DNA of 64,000 bases from [Eubacterium] cellulosolvens LD2006. GTDB lineage: Bacteria > Bacillota > Clostridia > Lachnospirales > Lachnospiraceae. Shown here piece after piece: positions 37,132 through 45,555 of the stretch (positions are counted from its first letter, which is position 1; every line of letters starts with the position of its first letter). The stretch lies in NCBI RefSeq assembly GCF_000621585.1, contig NZ_JHXY01000007.1, positions 1-64,000 on the forward strand. Direction: 5' to 3'. The notes beneath the pieces were generated by a model. It did no database searches. It saw only the letters and a program-made list of their open reading frames with translations, and was not told the origin of the DNA. The translations under genes were made by a program, and so were the position numbers.

Positions 37132-38968
37132 GTTTCGTTCCTTCCTCTCCGAAGATCTCTCCCAGAAACGGGGACGGATCTGTTTTTTTCTCGTACCGCT
37201 CCTTCACCGAGTACAGATGGAGAAGGTGACGCGCTCTGGTCATGCCGACATAGAGCATTCGCCTCTCCTCCTCCAGGTCCGCCTCAAGAACCGCCTTGTG
37301 GTAAGGGATGATCCCGTCGTTGACATCCAGAATGTAGACGTGGTCGTACTCCATGCCCTTGGAGGCGTGAAGCGTTCCGACCGTCACTCCCTCGATCTCG
37401 CGGTTGCGCCTCTTCTTCTGCTCTTCCAGCTTGTCTCTGTACTCCGCGATCGCCTGTTTCCATTCGTCATACGAAGTGTAATTCCGCGCGCTCTCCATGA
37501 GCTCGTCGAGGACCTGCATGAGATCTTCCACCGGAATGTTTCTCGCCCCGGCGTACTCCCGCACGTACTCATCATAGCCGATCTCGCGCCGGATGTAGTT
37601 CATCGCCCCGTAAGGTGCCAGACGCCCGACCATATCGAGATCCGCCTCCAACTGCTCGACCCGTCTGCACATCCACTCCTTATCCTCATAGTAGATATAC
37701 AGATTCTCAAAACTGATCTGCGGATCATAGAAGGCATCTCTGGAGATATACCGGTTCGGCCGGTTATAGATCCGGAGGAAGTCCGCCCGCTTCCTGCTTC
37801 CCGCTCCCAGATCCATATAGGCAAAAATATCTCTCGCGATCCAGTGATCGAAAATACACGGAAGGACATCTCCCACGGTAAATGGAATCTGATAAGCCAT
37901 CAGCTGCTCCACGGCCTCCCGGCAGCCTACATTCGTCCGGAAGAGAACGGCCATTTCTTCAAAAGGAGTTCCCTTCTCGTGTTCTTTGCGGAGCGACTGC
38001 GCGAGGTGGATACATTCTTTTCTGGAATCCTCAAAGCGCTGCTGCACCACCGGAGCCCCGGACGCGTTCACCGGCCGGATGTTCTTTCTGTATCTCTTTT
38101 TGTTATGCGACACCAGAGCTCCTGCCGCCGCAAGGATCTCCGGCGTACTCCGGTAGTTTTCCTCCAGCGCGATCACTTCCGCCCCCGGATAGTCCTCCGG
38201 AAATTTGAGCATGATCCCGGGGCTCGCCCCGCGGAAACGGTAAATCGACTGATCGTCGTCTCCGACGATGAAAAGGTTGTTCTGCGGAGCCGCAAGCATG
38301 CGTACAATCTCATACTGCAGCGGACTGATGTCCTGAAACTCATCGACGAGCAGATACCGGAATTTGTTCTGCCACTTCGCCAGATAGTCCGGCCGCTTCA
38401 CGAAGAGCTCGTGGCATTTCGTGATGATGTCGTCGAAATCCAGCATCCGGTTCTCCTGCTTCCACCGGTCGTAGAGTTCAAAGACCTTCCGGAAGACTTC
38501 CTGCGGCAGGACGCCGGAGTAGAAATGAGAGACATCCATCCTTCCGCCCTTCACCTGGCTGATTTCTCTGGCCACCTGAGAGGGAAGATCCGCCTCCTGA
38601 CCTGCATCCGGATAATTGTGATCCAGAATTTCCCGAAGCAGCGAGAGCTTTGTGTTGTCCGCGAGGATATTGCTTCCGCCGATCCGGTACGCGTGCTTCA
38701 GTATCCCGTAAAAAACGCCGTGAAAGGTACCGAAGGTGACAGGCGTGCTCTCTCTTCCTGTCATTTTCAAAAATCTCCCCTTCATCTGCGCTGCGGCCGC
38801 CCGTGTGAACGTCACCACAAGAATGGATGAAGGAGAGATTCCGTTTTGGATCAGCTGCGCCGTGCGTCCCGTGATCACGGCAGTCTTGCCGGACCCGGGT
38901 CCGGCAAGCACCAGCATCGGTCCGTCGCCGTGCGCAACTGCTTTTTTCTGTATGTCGTTATACTGCAT
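37010..38968 (-). CDS. UvrD/PcrA-family ATP-dependent DNA helicase
   Basis: A superfamily 1A 3'-5' helicase of 652 residues, shorter than PcrA (about 730). Motifs: Ia/Walker A VLAGPGSGKTAVITGRTA, Walker B LLVDEFQDISPLQ, GDDDQSIYRFRGASPG, VGTLHASKGMEYDHVYILD and EEERRMLYVGMTRARHLLH. The last 40 or so residues (GRFYQQKQKSDVQRSGG onward) overlap the zinc-finger gene and look like readthrough into its frame-shifted sequence rather than a domain. The start overlaps the gltX stop by 11 bases. Likely roles are repair or removal of DNA-bound obstacles. Confidence 0.9.
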   Translation of the reverse strand: MQYNDIQKKAVAHGDGPMLVLAGPGSGKTAVITGRTAQLIQNGISPSSILVVTFTRAAAAQMKGRFLKMTGRESTPVTFGTFHGVFYGILKHAYRIGGSNILADNTKLSLLREILDHNYPDAGQEADLPSQVAREISQVKGGRMDVSHFYSGVLPQEVFRKVFELYDRWKQENRMLDFDDIITKCHELFVKRPDYLAKWQNKFRYLLVDEFQDISPLQYEIVRMLAAPQNNLFIVGDDDQSIYRFRGASPGIMLKFPEDYPGAEVIALEENYRSTPEILAAAGALVSHNKKRYRKNIRPVNASGAPVVQQRFEDSRKECIHLAQSLRKEHEKGTPFEEMAVLFRTNVGCREAVEQLMAYQIPFTVGDVLPCIFDHWIARDIFAYMDLGAGSRKRADFLRIYNRPNRYISRDAFYDPQISFENLYIYYEDKEWMCRRVEQLEADLDMVGRLAPYGAMNYIRREIGYDEYVREYAGARNIPVEDLMQVLDELMESARNYTSYDEWKQAIAEYRDKLEEQKKRRNREIEGVTVGTLHASKGMEYDHVYILDVNDGIIPYHKAVLEADLEEERRMLYVGMTRARHLLHLYSVKERYEKKTDPSPFLGEIFGEEGTKRGRFYQQKQKSDVQRSGGADRCLSEQHDLRQGQGRFSQTH

Positions 38969-40415
38969 TACTCAGCTTCTCAATCGCGGCATGGATGCGG
39001 GCGAGGCTTTCTTCCTTACCGAGCACTTCAAGAAGTCCCGTCGCTCCGGCAGGTGTGGCAGCTTTTCCCGAAACCGCCGTACGAATCGGCCACATAACCG
39101 TGTTGACCTTGTATTCGTGCTCTGCCGCAAATGTCTTCAATGTCTCAAACAGCGTATCTCCATCGAATTCCTGCATTCCCTCGAGAAGCGGTACCACCTC
39201 GCCGAGGATCGCAAGGGACGACTCCTTCGTACTCTTGGATTTCTTGTGAACATACATCTCGACATCGTAGTCCGGAACGGCATTGAAGAAATCCACCTGT
39301 TCCTCGATGTCCGGAAGAATCTGAATACGGGTCTTTACCATTGCTGCAATCTTTGCGAGATCAAGATCTGCCGTGAGATACTTCTTCAGATACGGCGCCG
39401 CCATCTCGTAGAAGAGCGCGTCATCCATAGCTTTGAGGTACTCGCCGTTCATCCATTTGAGCTTTGTCATATCGAAGACCGCCGGAGATTTGTTGATGTG
39501 GCGGTAGTCGAATACCTCCACCAGCTCATCGAGAGAGTAGATCTCTCTGTCGCCGGCCGGGCTCCATCCGAGGAAGGCAACAAAGTTCACGATCGCCTCT
39601 TTGACAAAACCCTGATCCAGAAGATCCTCAAAGGAGGAATGGCCGGATCTTTTGCTGAGCTTCTGTCCTTCTTCGTTGGTGATCAGCGGACAGTGAATGT
39701 ACACCGGAATCTCCCAGCCGAAGGCCTCATAGATGCGATTGTACTTCGGCGTGGAAGAGAGATACTCATTTCCTCTGACCACGTGTGTAATTCCCATGAG
39801 ATGGTCGTCAATAACATTCGCGAAGTTGTAGGTCGGATACCCGTCGGATTTGATGAGGATCAGGTCGTCCAGTTCCTCATTGTTCACCGTGATATCCCCG
39901 TAAATCTCGTCGTGGAAGGATGTCGTTCCCTCCATCGGCATATTAAAGCGGATGACATAGGGTTCTCCCGCGTCAAGCTTCGCCTGAACTTCCTCTTTCG
40001 AGAGATGGAGACAATGCTTGTCATAGGCGGAGATCTCCTTGCCGGCCACTGTTCTCTTCAGTCCCTCAAGACGCTCTTTTGTACAGAAGCAATAGTACGC
40101 GTCACCCTGTTCCACGAGCTGCTTCGCGTATTTCAGATAGAGTCCCGACTGACATCTCTCACTCTGTACATAAGGACCCACACCGCCGTCTTTATCCGGT
40201 CCCTCATCGTGAACCAGTCCGGTATCCTTCATCGTCTGATAAATAATATCCAGAGCTTCCGGCACGAAACGCTCCTGATCCGTATCCTCGATACGAAGCA
40301 TGAACTTACCGCCCTCATGCTTTGCGATAAGATAAGAATACAGTGCTGTTCTGAGGTTTCCGACATGCATACGTCCTGTCGGACTCGGTGCGAATCTGGT
40401 CTTTACTAATGTCAT
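38958..40415 (-). CDS. gltX: Glutamyl-tRNA synthetase
   Basis: Charges tRNA-Glu, and possibly tRNA-Gln if this organism uses GatCAB. The 485-residue class I synthetase has the HIGH-type motif APSPTGRMHVGNLRTALY and the KMSKS-type motif KLSKRSG (about residue 252), with the anticodon-binding helical domain at the C-terminus. ATG 40415 (MTLVKTRFAPSP) is preferred over an in-frame TTG at 40421, because AGGAG is 9 bases before the ATG but only 3 before the TTG. A two-residue longer form cannot be excluded. Confidence 0.95.
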   Translation of the reverse strand: MTLVKTRFAPSPTGRMHVGNLRTALYSYLIAKHEGGKFMLRIEDTDQERFVPEALDIIYQTMKDTGLVHDEGPDKDGGVGPYVQSERCQSGLYLKYAKQLVEQGDAYYCFCTKERLEGLKRTVAGKEISAYDKHCLHLSKEEVQAKLDAGEPYVIRFNMPMEGTTSFHDEIYGDITVNNEELDDLILIKSDGYPTYNFANVIDDHLMGITHVVRGNEYLSSTPKYNRIYEAFGWEIPVYIHCPLITNEEGQKLSKRSGHSSFEDLLDQGFVKEAIVNFVAFLGWSPAGDREIYSLDELVEVFDYRHINKSPAVFDMTKLKWMNGEYLKAMDDALFYEMAAPYLKKYLTADLDLAKIAAMVKTRIQILPDIEEQVDFFNAVPDYDVEMYVHKKSKSTKESSLAILGEVVPLLEGMQEFDGDTLFETLKTFAAEHEYKVNTVMWPIRTAVSGKAATPAGATGLLEVLGKEESLARIHAAIEKLSNAV

Positions 40416-40434
40416 TTCCAATATCTCCTGTCAA

Positions 40435-41328
40435 TTAATCTACATCAAATATACTTAATCTTCTTCTTGCGCTGAATTTATCCCTGACGATGAGCGATCT
40501 CCGCGGCTTGTCGCCTTTATCGTCGCTGTCGCTGCGGGAAAGGCTGCCGAGAAACTTTCTCCTGCGCTGCGCCGGACGGAATCTCCGGTCCTCCCTGCAG
40601 TTCTTCTCGGCCGGATATGCCTCGTGCATGATGGCACTGATGTTTCCGATGCAGACGCAGTCTGCGGCCTGATCCGAGTAGTGCGAGTAGGAATTCACAA
40701 GACAGATTCTGTCTCCGTTGAAATACTTCGCCATGGATCCGAGCCTCGACTGAAGATCGGTTCCGAGCACCAGAAGGATATCTGCCGCCGTAATCTGCTC
40801 AATGGCCCTCGTCATCACCTGACTGTCGAGCATCTCGCCGCTCAGGGCAATGCCCGGATGAATCAGCGTTCCGCATTCGTCACACTTCGGAAGCGGCTTG
40901 TGCGTCAGGATATAATCCGAAGAAAATTCCTTGTTGCAGTGCGGGCAGCTGTTTTTCTCAATATTCCCGTAGAGCGAAACCACATTCTGGCAGCCTGCTC
41001 TTCCGGAGAGATCAAAAAAGCTTCTCGTCACGATACCCTTCAGTTTCCCGTCGATTTCCATCTGTCTGAGCGAATAATTCAGATCATCCGGCTCGCCGCT
41101 TCTCTTCAGGATATCTTCTCTGTAAAACTCGTAAAAAACTTCCGGTCTGTTGTTGTAAAAGGTACTGCTCACGATCTCGCTCGGAGAACGTCCGTAACGA
41201 GACTCGACATCATAACTGAAATCTTCCCTGTACAGATCGCACCCCTGTTCAGCAGCAGTTGCTTTTCCCAACAAACACACAATATTATTGCCATTCGTCA
41301 AAATCTCTTTCAGGTAACTGATACTCAT
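40435..41328 (-). CDS. Degenerate Sir2-like (sirtuin) protein
   Basis: A 297-residue protein with the sirtuin layout but altered catalytic residues. The zinc site is intact (C128, C131, C149, C152; CPHC and CDEC). The NAD-binding GAGxS loop is GKATAAEQG, the TQNID motif is TRSFFDLSG, and the catalytic His of the LHG motif is Tyr120 (VSLYGNIEK). It probably lacks deacetylase activity and may bind a ligand or protein. A basic, Ser-rich tail follows residue 240. It sits between acpP2 and gltX, 20 bases before gltX in the same direction. The call rests on alignment by eye. Confidence 0.7.
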   Translation of the reverse strand: MSISYLKEILTNGNNIVCLLGKATAAEQGCDLYREDFSYDVESRYGRSPSEIVSSTFYNNRPEVFYEFYREDILKRSGEPDDLNYSLRQMEIDGKLKGIVTRSFFDLSGRAGCQNVVSLYGNIEKNSCPHCNKEFSSDYILTHKPLPKCDECGTLIHPGIALSGEMLDSQVMTRAIEQITAADILLVLGTDLQSRLGSMAKYFNGDRICLVNSYSHYSDQAADCVCIGNISAIMHEAYPAEKNCREDRRFRPAQRRRKFLGSLSRSDSDDKGDKPRRSLIVRDKFSARRRLSIFDVD

Positions 41329-41374
41329 AAATGTACCTCTCTTTGTAAGAATAAGTGTGATTGTATACCTTCAG

Positions 41375-41422
41375 ATAAAAAACGAACGGCAACCCGGCAA
41401 AACCCCCTTTTGCCTGATTGCC
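41375..41422 (-). terminator. Intrinsic terminator of the second acpP
   Basis: Stem GGCAA...GGCAAAA / TTTTGCC...TTGCC (41388-41422), followed on the minus strand by GTTCGTTTTTT. It lies 12 bases after the acpP stop and upstream of the sirtuin-like gene. Confidence 0.8.
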
Positions 41423-41434
41423 CTATGGAATTTC

Positions 41435-41668
41435 TTATGCTTCAATACCTTTTGTTTTCAAGTAATCGATTACACTGCCAACCGTTGTCAGATGCTCCAT
41501 ATCCTCTGCCGGGATCTCAATATCATACTGCTCTTCCAGAGTTGTGAGCAGCTCAAAAAGATCCAGAGAATCTGCATCCAGATCATCTTTGAAGTTGGCG
41601 TCGAGCGTGATCTCGTTCTCGTCGATATCCAACTGTTCGCTGATGATCTTTTTCATCTTTTCCAGCAT
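41435..41668 (-). CDS. acpP: Acyl carrier protein (second copy)
   Basis: A 77-residue ACP with the phosphopantetheine serine in DLDADSLDLFELL and a typical acidic composition (theoretical pI low by inspection). AAGGGAGG precedes ATG 41668. It has its own strong promoter and terminator, so it is monocistronic. It is nearer the canonical AcpP sequence than the operon copy at 23981, and its neighbours ftsW and the sirtuin-like gene do not assign a pathway. Confidence 0.9.
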   Translation of the reverse strand: MLEKMKKIISEQLDIDENEITLDANFKDDLDADSLDLFELLTTLEEQYDIEIPAEDMEHLTTVGSVIDYLKTKGIEA

Positions 41669-41717
41669 TCTTTAACCTCCCTTTTTTTATTTTTTACGCA
41701 GTACTTCTTATTACAAA

Positions 41718-41746
41718 ATTTTAATTATTCTTGCGCTTTTTGTCAA
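41718..41746 (-). promoter_or_regulatory. acpP: Promoter of the second acpP
   Basis: Minus-strand TTGACA (41741-41746), 17-base spacer, TAAAAT (41718-41723). It begins right at the end of ftsW and gives a leader of about 45 bases. Confidence 0.85.
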
Positions 41747-43009
41747 TCATTCGCGCGCAGGTCTTTCCTCTATATCACCGGTATTTTCACTTTTGCGATC
41801 CCTGATCCGTATGCGCCCCGAGACACTGAGCACGAGGCCGATCTCCATCATCAGGAATATGACGGACGTTCCCCCGTAACTCACAAAAGGAAGGGATACG
41901 CCGGTCGTCGGAATCACAGCCAGGACGACGCAGATGTTCAGAACCACCTGAACCGCAACGTGGACAAAGACGCCCGCCGCAATCATTGAGCCGTAGAAGT
42001 CCGGTGCGTGTGTCGAAATCCAGAACAGCCGGTAGAGCAGATACCCGAACATCATGAGAAGGCAGACCGCGCCGAAGAGGCCGAATTCCTCGCAGATGAT
42101 ACTGAAGATCATATCATTCTGCGCCTCCGGAATCGTTGCAAGCTTCTGCGCACTGTTGCCGAGACCCTTTCCAAAGATCCCGCCGGAGCCAATCGCATAT
42201 AAACCCTGAAGTACCTGAAAGGACTCTTTGTTCATGTATTTTTCAGGTTCCAGCCAGACAAGCACACGGGCGATGCGGAAATCGTCTATTGTCGCCAATT
42301 GATCTTTGAAAACTCTGGCAAAGAACACCGATAACACAGGTATACCCAGTGATAATGAGCTCAACAGCACAACATAGCTTTTCTTCGGATAAGCCACTCC
42401 CAACATAGCGACTCCGATCGCAAGGATAATCAGCGCCGTACTCAGGTTTTCTGTCATCCAATACGCGCAGAAAGACTGAAAGACAATGAGTCCAAGCACG
42501 ATTCTCCTTCCCTTTTTCGAGATTAGGTTTTTTCCATAACGAAGGATCAGATAAGGAACAAAGAGAATCATCGCTAATTTTGCCGTCTCAGACGGCTGGA
42601 AGCTGAGCGGTCCGAGGCGAAGCCATCTCTTCGCTCCGTATACTTCTATACCGAGCGGCGTAAATTTTACCAGTCCCATCAGAACAATCGATCCGATATA
42701 GGCAGCAAAGGAAAACTTCTGCCACCTGTGATAGTCAATGACGGAAACGACGATCGCAACTGCTATCGCGACGAGACTGTTTTTCAGCTGACGCATGAAA
42801 TAAAACATATCGCCGCCGTCCGGCTGATCCAGGATCGCTTCATAGGAACTTGCGCTGTACAGCATGATCAGACCCAGCGCGATCAGTATGATGATGATTG
42901 CCCAGAGCTGAAAGTCGTAGTGTTCCCCAATGCGCGACGCGGATCTGCGCTTTTTCTGTTTTTTCCTGTGCATTTTTTTCTTTGTATTTGTTTGCTCAAG
43001 AGCTGACAT
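41747..43009 (-). CDS. ftsW: FtsW/RodA/SpoVE-family peptidoglycan glycosyltransferase
   Basis: A SEDS-family membrane enzyme that polymerises lipid II into glycan strands. The 420-residue protein has a basic cytoplasmic N-terminus (KKKMHRKKQKKRRS), then about ten transmembrane helices. The family signature is GLYAIGSGGIFGKGLGNSAQ with PEAQNDMIFSIICEEFG, and VIPTTGVSLPFVSYGGTS lies near the end. The sequence is closest in style to FtsW/SpoVE, but without its cognate transpeptidase nearby the division, elongation or sporulation role cannot be fixed. Confidence 0.88.
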   Translation of the reverse strand: MSALEQTNTKKKMHRKKQKKRRSASRIGEHYDFQLWAIIIILIALGLIMLYSASSYEAILDQPDGGDMFYFMRQLKNSLVAIAVAIVVSVIDYHRWQKFSFAAYIGSIVLMGLVKFTPLGIEVYGAKRWLRLGPLSFQPSETAKLAMILFVPYLILRYGKNLISKKGRRIVLGLIVFQSFCAYWMTENLSTALIILAIGVAMLGVAYPKKSYVVLLSSLSLGIPVLSVFFARVFKDQLATIDDFRIARVLVWLEPEKYMNKESFQVLQGLYAIGSGGIFGKGLGNSAQKLATIPEAQNDMIFSIICEEFGLFGAVCLLMMFGYLLYRLFWISTHAPDFYGSMIAAGVFVHVAVQVVLNICVVLAVIPTTGVSLPFVSYGGTSVIFLMMEIGLVLSVSGRIRIRDRKSENTGDIEERPARE

Positions 43010-43061
43010 CGACGCCCCTCCGTATAAAATACCTGCAGGATCAATGGAAGTATAACAGAAA

Positions 43062-43133
43062 AAAGGCTGTCACACCATGCCATTCATAAATAAATCCGTC
43101 TATCTATGAATTACATTTCGTGGGACAGCCTTT
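43062..43133 (-). terminator. Terminator of the rpsF-rpsR operon
   Basis: A long stem based on AAAGGCTGTC / GACAGCCTTT with further pairing inside (TATGAAT / ATTCATA), followed on the minus strand by TTTTTTCTG. It lies 26 bases after the rpsR stop. Confidence 0.8.
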
Positions 43134-43159
43134 GTCATTTGCGTTCAGACCTCTGCTGA

Positions 43160-43465
43160 TTAGTCCTCTACGTAAGGAAGGATTGCAAGATGTCTTGCTC
43201 TCTTAACAGCAAGAGTAATCGCTCTCTGATGCTTTGCACAGTTGCCTGTTACTCTTCTCGGAAGGATTTTGCCTCTCTCAGAGATGTATCTTCTGAGCTT
43301 TGCTGCATCCTTGTAATCGATCTCGTTGTCTTTTCCGCAGAATACGCAAACTTTTCTTCTTCTGCGAGTTACTCTTCTTCTTGCCGGAGCTGCAGGTCTC
43401 TCTGCTTTGGCCGGTCTCTCATTGTTCTCAGCTGTTGCTGCTGTTGTGTTCTCAACTTCTGCCAT
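43160..43465 (-). CDS. rpsR: 30S ribosomal protein S18
   Basis: A 101-residue S18 with an N-terminal Ala/Glu-rich extension of about 30 residues and a zinc-type core: KVCVFCGK, then [17 protein letters not shown]. The core is standard for clostridial S18. It follows rpsF by 21 bases. In most Firmicutes ssb lies between rpsF and rpsR; here there is no space for it. Confidence 0.96.
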   Translation of the reverse strand: MAEVENTTAATAENNERPAKAERPAAPARRRVTRRRRKVCVFCGKDNEIDYKDAAKLRRYISERGKILPRRVTGNCAKHQRAITLAVKRARHLAILPYVED

Positions 43466-43486
43466 TTCTATATCCTCCTTCTACAA

Positions 43487-43777
43487 TTATTCTACGTCTG
43501 TACGAATGATGAGGTAACGAAGTACGTCATCCATGATACGTAAATGTCTCTCGATCTCTGCCGGTGCTGTCGGATCAGCCTCGAACGGGATGAAGTAGTA
43601 GAATCCCTCACGCTCATGAGCGATCTCGTAAGCAAGTTTCTTCTTGCCCCAGTCATCTACATTGCCGATTGTGCCGTTGTAGCGAGTGATATAACCTTTG
43701 GCTTTCTCAAGCTTTGCTGCTCTGGATTCATCATCCATCTTTGCACTTAATACAAGTGCGAGTTCATACTTATGCAT
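43487..43777 (-). CDS. rpsF: 30S ribosomal protein S6
   Basis: A 96-residue S6, MHKYELALVLSAKMDDES, with the typical GRRKLAYEI-like segment WGKKKLAYEIAHEREGFYYF. ATG 43777 is chosen because AGAAGGAGG lies upstream; the longer frame reads through the leader hairpin. It is the first gene of the rpsF-rpsR operon, behind a good promoter and a structured leader. S6 forms a heterodimer with S18, its operon partner. Confidence 0.96.
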   Translation of the reverse strand: MHKYELALVLSAKMDDESRAAKLEKAKGYITRYNGTIGNVDDWGKKKLAYEIAHEREGFYYFIPFEADPTAPAEIERHLRIMDDVLRYLIIRTDVE

Positions 43778-43805
43778 TCTATTATCCTCCTTCTGGTCTT
43801 CTGGC

Positions 43806-43825
43806 TTTCCGGCTCGTGCCGGAAA
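43806..43825 (-). promoter_or_regulatory. rpsF: Hairpin in the rpsF leader
   Basis: Perfect 8-pair stem TTTCCGGC-ACGA-GCCGGAAA on the minus strand, about 30 bases before the rpsF start, with CCG/GCC-rich flanks (GAGGCATGAGCC). S6:S18 complexes repress their own mRNA in several bacteria by binding a CCG-bulged hairpin. I cannot confirm that this is the same motif. Confidence 0.45.
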
Positions 43826-43858
43826 ACAAGGATGTGGGCTCATGCCTCACGGAGATAC

Positions 43859-43887
43859 ATTGTATCACACGGAAGTGAAGCTGGCAA
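43859..43887 (-). promoter_or_regulatory. rpsF: rpsF-rpsR promoter
   Basis: Minus-strand TTGCCA (43882-43887), 17-base spacer, TGaTACAAT (hexamer 43859-43864). Leader of about 75 bases. Confidence 0.8.
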
Positions 43888-43900
43888 GTTTTTCTTTTTA

Positions 43901-44069
43901 TGTCATAGGAAATTCCTCCGGAATTTCTGTGACACAGAACGCTCCGCCGGGATGCGCCGCTCGCAGATGGGTAGATCGCTAACGCGATTCTGCTCGCATA
44001 CTTTTCGCATGCTGCGCTCACCGGGGGGGGATTGAGGGGATGGGGGAGATGAAGTCCGCTTGCGGACTT
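43901..44069 (+). repeat. Intergenic structured repeat, family 2, copy C
   Basis: Read on the plus strand. It opens with hairpin TGTCATAGGAAATTCC / GGAATTTCTGTGACA (43901-43934). Then come GCTCCGCCGGGATGCGC, CTCGCAGATGGGTAGATCGC, GCGATTCTGCTCGCAT, a GGGG-rich stretch, and finally AAGTCCGC-TT-GCGGACTT (44052-44069), whose last base touches the fprA stop codon. The orientation is opposite to copies B and E. It fills the gap between the rpsF promoter and fprA. Confidence 0.78.
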
Positions 44070-45286
44070 TATTCCTTCATCATGGCGGAGACGGAGGCGG
44101 CTACCGCATCTGCGACTGCCGTCAGCTGCGCCCTCTGTTCATCTTTTAAGGCCGACTTGATGGTCACAGTCTCATCAAGGACGGTAATGTTCTTCATGCC
44201 CTCCAGCATCGCACGGATCTTCTTGCCCGCCTGCGGCGCCCAGCTGCCGTTTTCGATGACGGCGACCGTCCGGTTCTGCAGGGCGTGCTCGGAAAGTTCC
44301 AGAAGCGCCTGCTCCATCTTTGTGAAGATTTCATTGTTGTATGTTGCCGAGGCGATCACAATGTGGCTTCTCCGGAATGCCTCCGCCACAATATAGGAAG
44401 CGTCTGTCACGGAGACATCGTATTCCGCGATGTCCCGCACGCCCCTCTCAGCAAGTTCGGCCGCCACAATATCCGCCGCGTTCTGCGTATGCCCGTAGAT
44501 CGAACCGTAAATAATCAGCACGGACGGCTCCTCCGGTGTGTAGGACGCCCACTTCGTGTATTTGTCGATGTACAGGTCTATGTTTTCTCTCCAGACGGGA
44601 CCGTGGAGCGGGCAGATCCGCCGGATCGCAAGATCTGCAGCGGTGCGGAGTACTTTCGTCACCTGCGGGCCGTACTTTCCGACGATATTCGCGTAATATC
44701 TTCGCGCGCTGTCCATCCACTTATTCTCAAAGTCCACTTCATCGGCAAAGATATTTCCGCTCAGTGCTCCGAAGGTTCCGAAGGCGTCCGCCGAAAAGAG
44801 TGTTCCGTCTGTCGTGTCGAAGGTGAACATAACTTCCGGCCAGTGCACCATCGGCGCCCCGAAAAATGTGAGTTCGTGTCTGCCGGTGGAGAGGACATCG
44901 CCCTCCGCCATTTCGTGAAAGCAGAGGTTGGACGCGCAGGTAAAGAACTGACTGAGCATCAGTTTGGCTTTTGCGCTGCAGACGACTTCTGCCTCCGGAT
45001 AGAGCGTCAGAGTGTGCTGCAGTGTCGCGCTGTGATCCGGTTCCACGTGGTTGACTATGATATAATCCAGTTTTCTTCCGCCGAGCACGTGCCCGACATT
45101 CTCAAAGAACCTCTCCCCGATCGCATTGTCCACGGTGTCGATCAGTACTGTTTTCTCATCCATCAGCAGGTAGCTGTTGTATGAGATGCCGTCCGGGATC
45201 GGGTATACATTTTCGAAAAGCGCCAGTCTGCGGTCGGATGCTCCGACCCAATAGAGATCATCTGTAATTTTCCGTGTATTATACAT
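44069..45286 (-). CDS. fprA: Flavodiiron protein (A-type flavoprotein, O2/NO reductase)
   Basis: Reduces oxygen to water or NO to N2O in anaerobes, protecting against air. The 405-residue protein has an N-terminal metallo-beta-lactamase domain with all diiron ligands visible (NHVEPDHSA, VHWPEVM, SADAFG, PLHGPVW) and a C-terminal flavodoxin domain from about 258 (VLIIYGSIYGHTQNAADIVA). ATG 45286 (MYNTRKITDDLYWVG) is preferred, since AAGGGAG lies just before it and the longer frame has no better start. Its electron donor, usually rubredoxin, is not in this window. Confidence 0.93.
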   Translation of the reverse strand: MYNTRKITDDLYWVGASDRRLALFENVYPIPDGISYNSYLLMDEKTVLIDTVDNAIGERFFENVGHVLGGRKLDYIIVNHVEPDHSATLQHTLTLYPEAEVVCSAKAKLMLSQFFTCASNLCFHEMAEGDVLSTGRHELTFFGAPMVHWPEVMFTFDTTDGTLFSADAFGTFGALSGNIFADEVDFENKWMDSARRYYANIVGKYGPQVTKVLRTAADLAIRRICPLHGPVWRENIDLYIDKYTKWASYTPEEPSVLIIYGSIYGHTQNAADIVAAELAERGVRDIAEYDVSVTDASYIVAEAFRRSHIVIASATYNNEIFTKMEQALLELSEHALQNRTVAVIENGSWAPQAGKKIRAMLEGMKNITVLDETVTIKSALKDEQRAQLTAVADAVAASVSAMMKE

Positions 45287-45325
45287 CTGTTTCTCCCTTC
45301 TTAACACTTTTTGGATTCTGGATAC

Positions 45326-45334
45326 ATTATATCA
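45326..45334 (-). promoter_or_regulatory. fprA: fprA promoter, extended -10
   Basis: Minus-strand TGaTATAAT (hexamer 45326-45331) about 40 bases before the fprA start. No convincing -35 is seen. Confidence 0.5.
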
Positions 45335-45390
45335 TATATTTTGTATTTTCCCTGTGTATTTCACGAAGTTTATGACGTTAATTCACGAAG

Positions 45391-45553
45391 AGATATACCC
45401 GCAAACACAGAAGCGGACACGCAGGGACTGCGATATACCCGCAAACACGTCGCCTCGTCGTCAGCGCTCCGCCGCCTATTGGAGCCGGTTCCGGATAACT
45501 CGCGCACGTTGTCTTTTTTCTCACCGAACCGTGACTGTCGTGCGCTCAGACAT
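45391..45553 (+). repeat. Intergenic structured repeat, family 1, copy D
   Basis: Plus-strand copy of the family 1 core: GATATACCCGCAAACAC occurs twice (45392-45408 and 45432-45448), then GTCGCC, CAGCGCTCCGCCGCCTATTG, and a hairpin GCGCACG / CGTGCGC closing on GCTCAGACAT. It ends 2 bases before the stop codon of the GTPase-NYN gene. It is more diverged than copies A and F. Confidence 0.72.
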
Positions 45554-45555
45554 AT

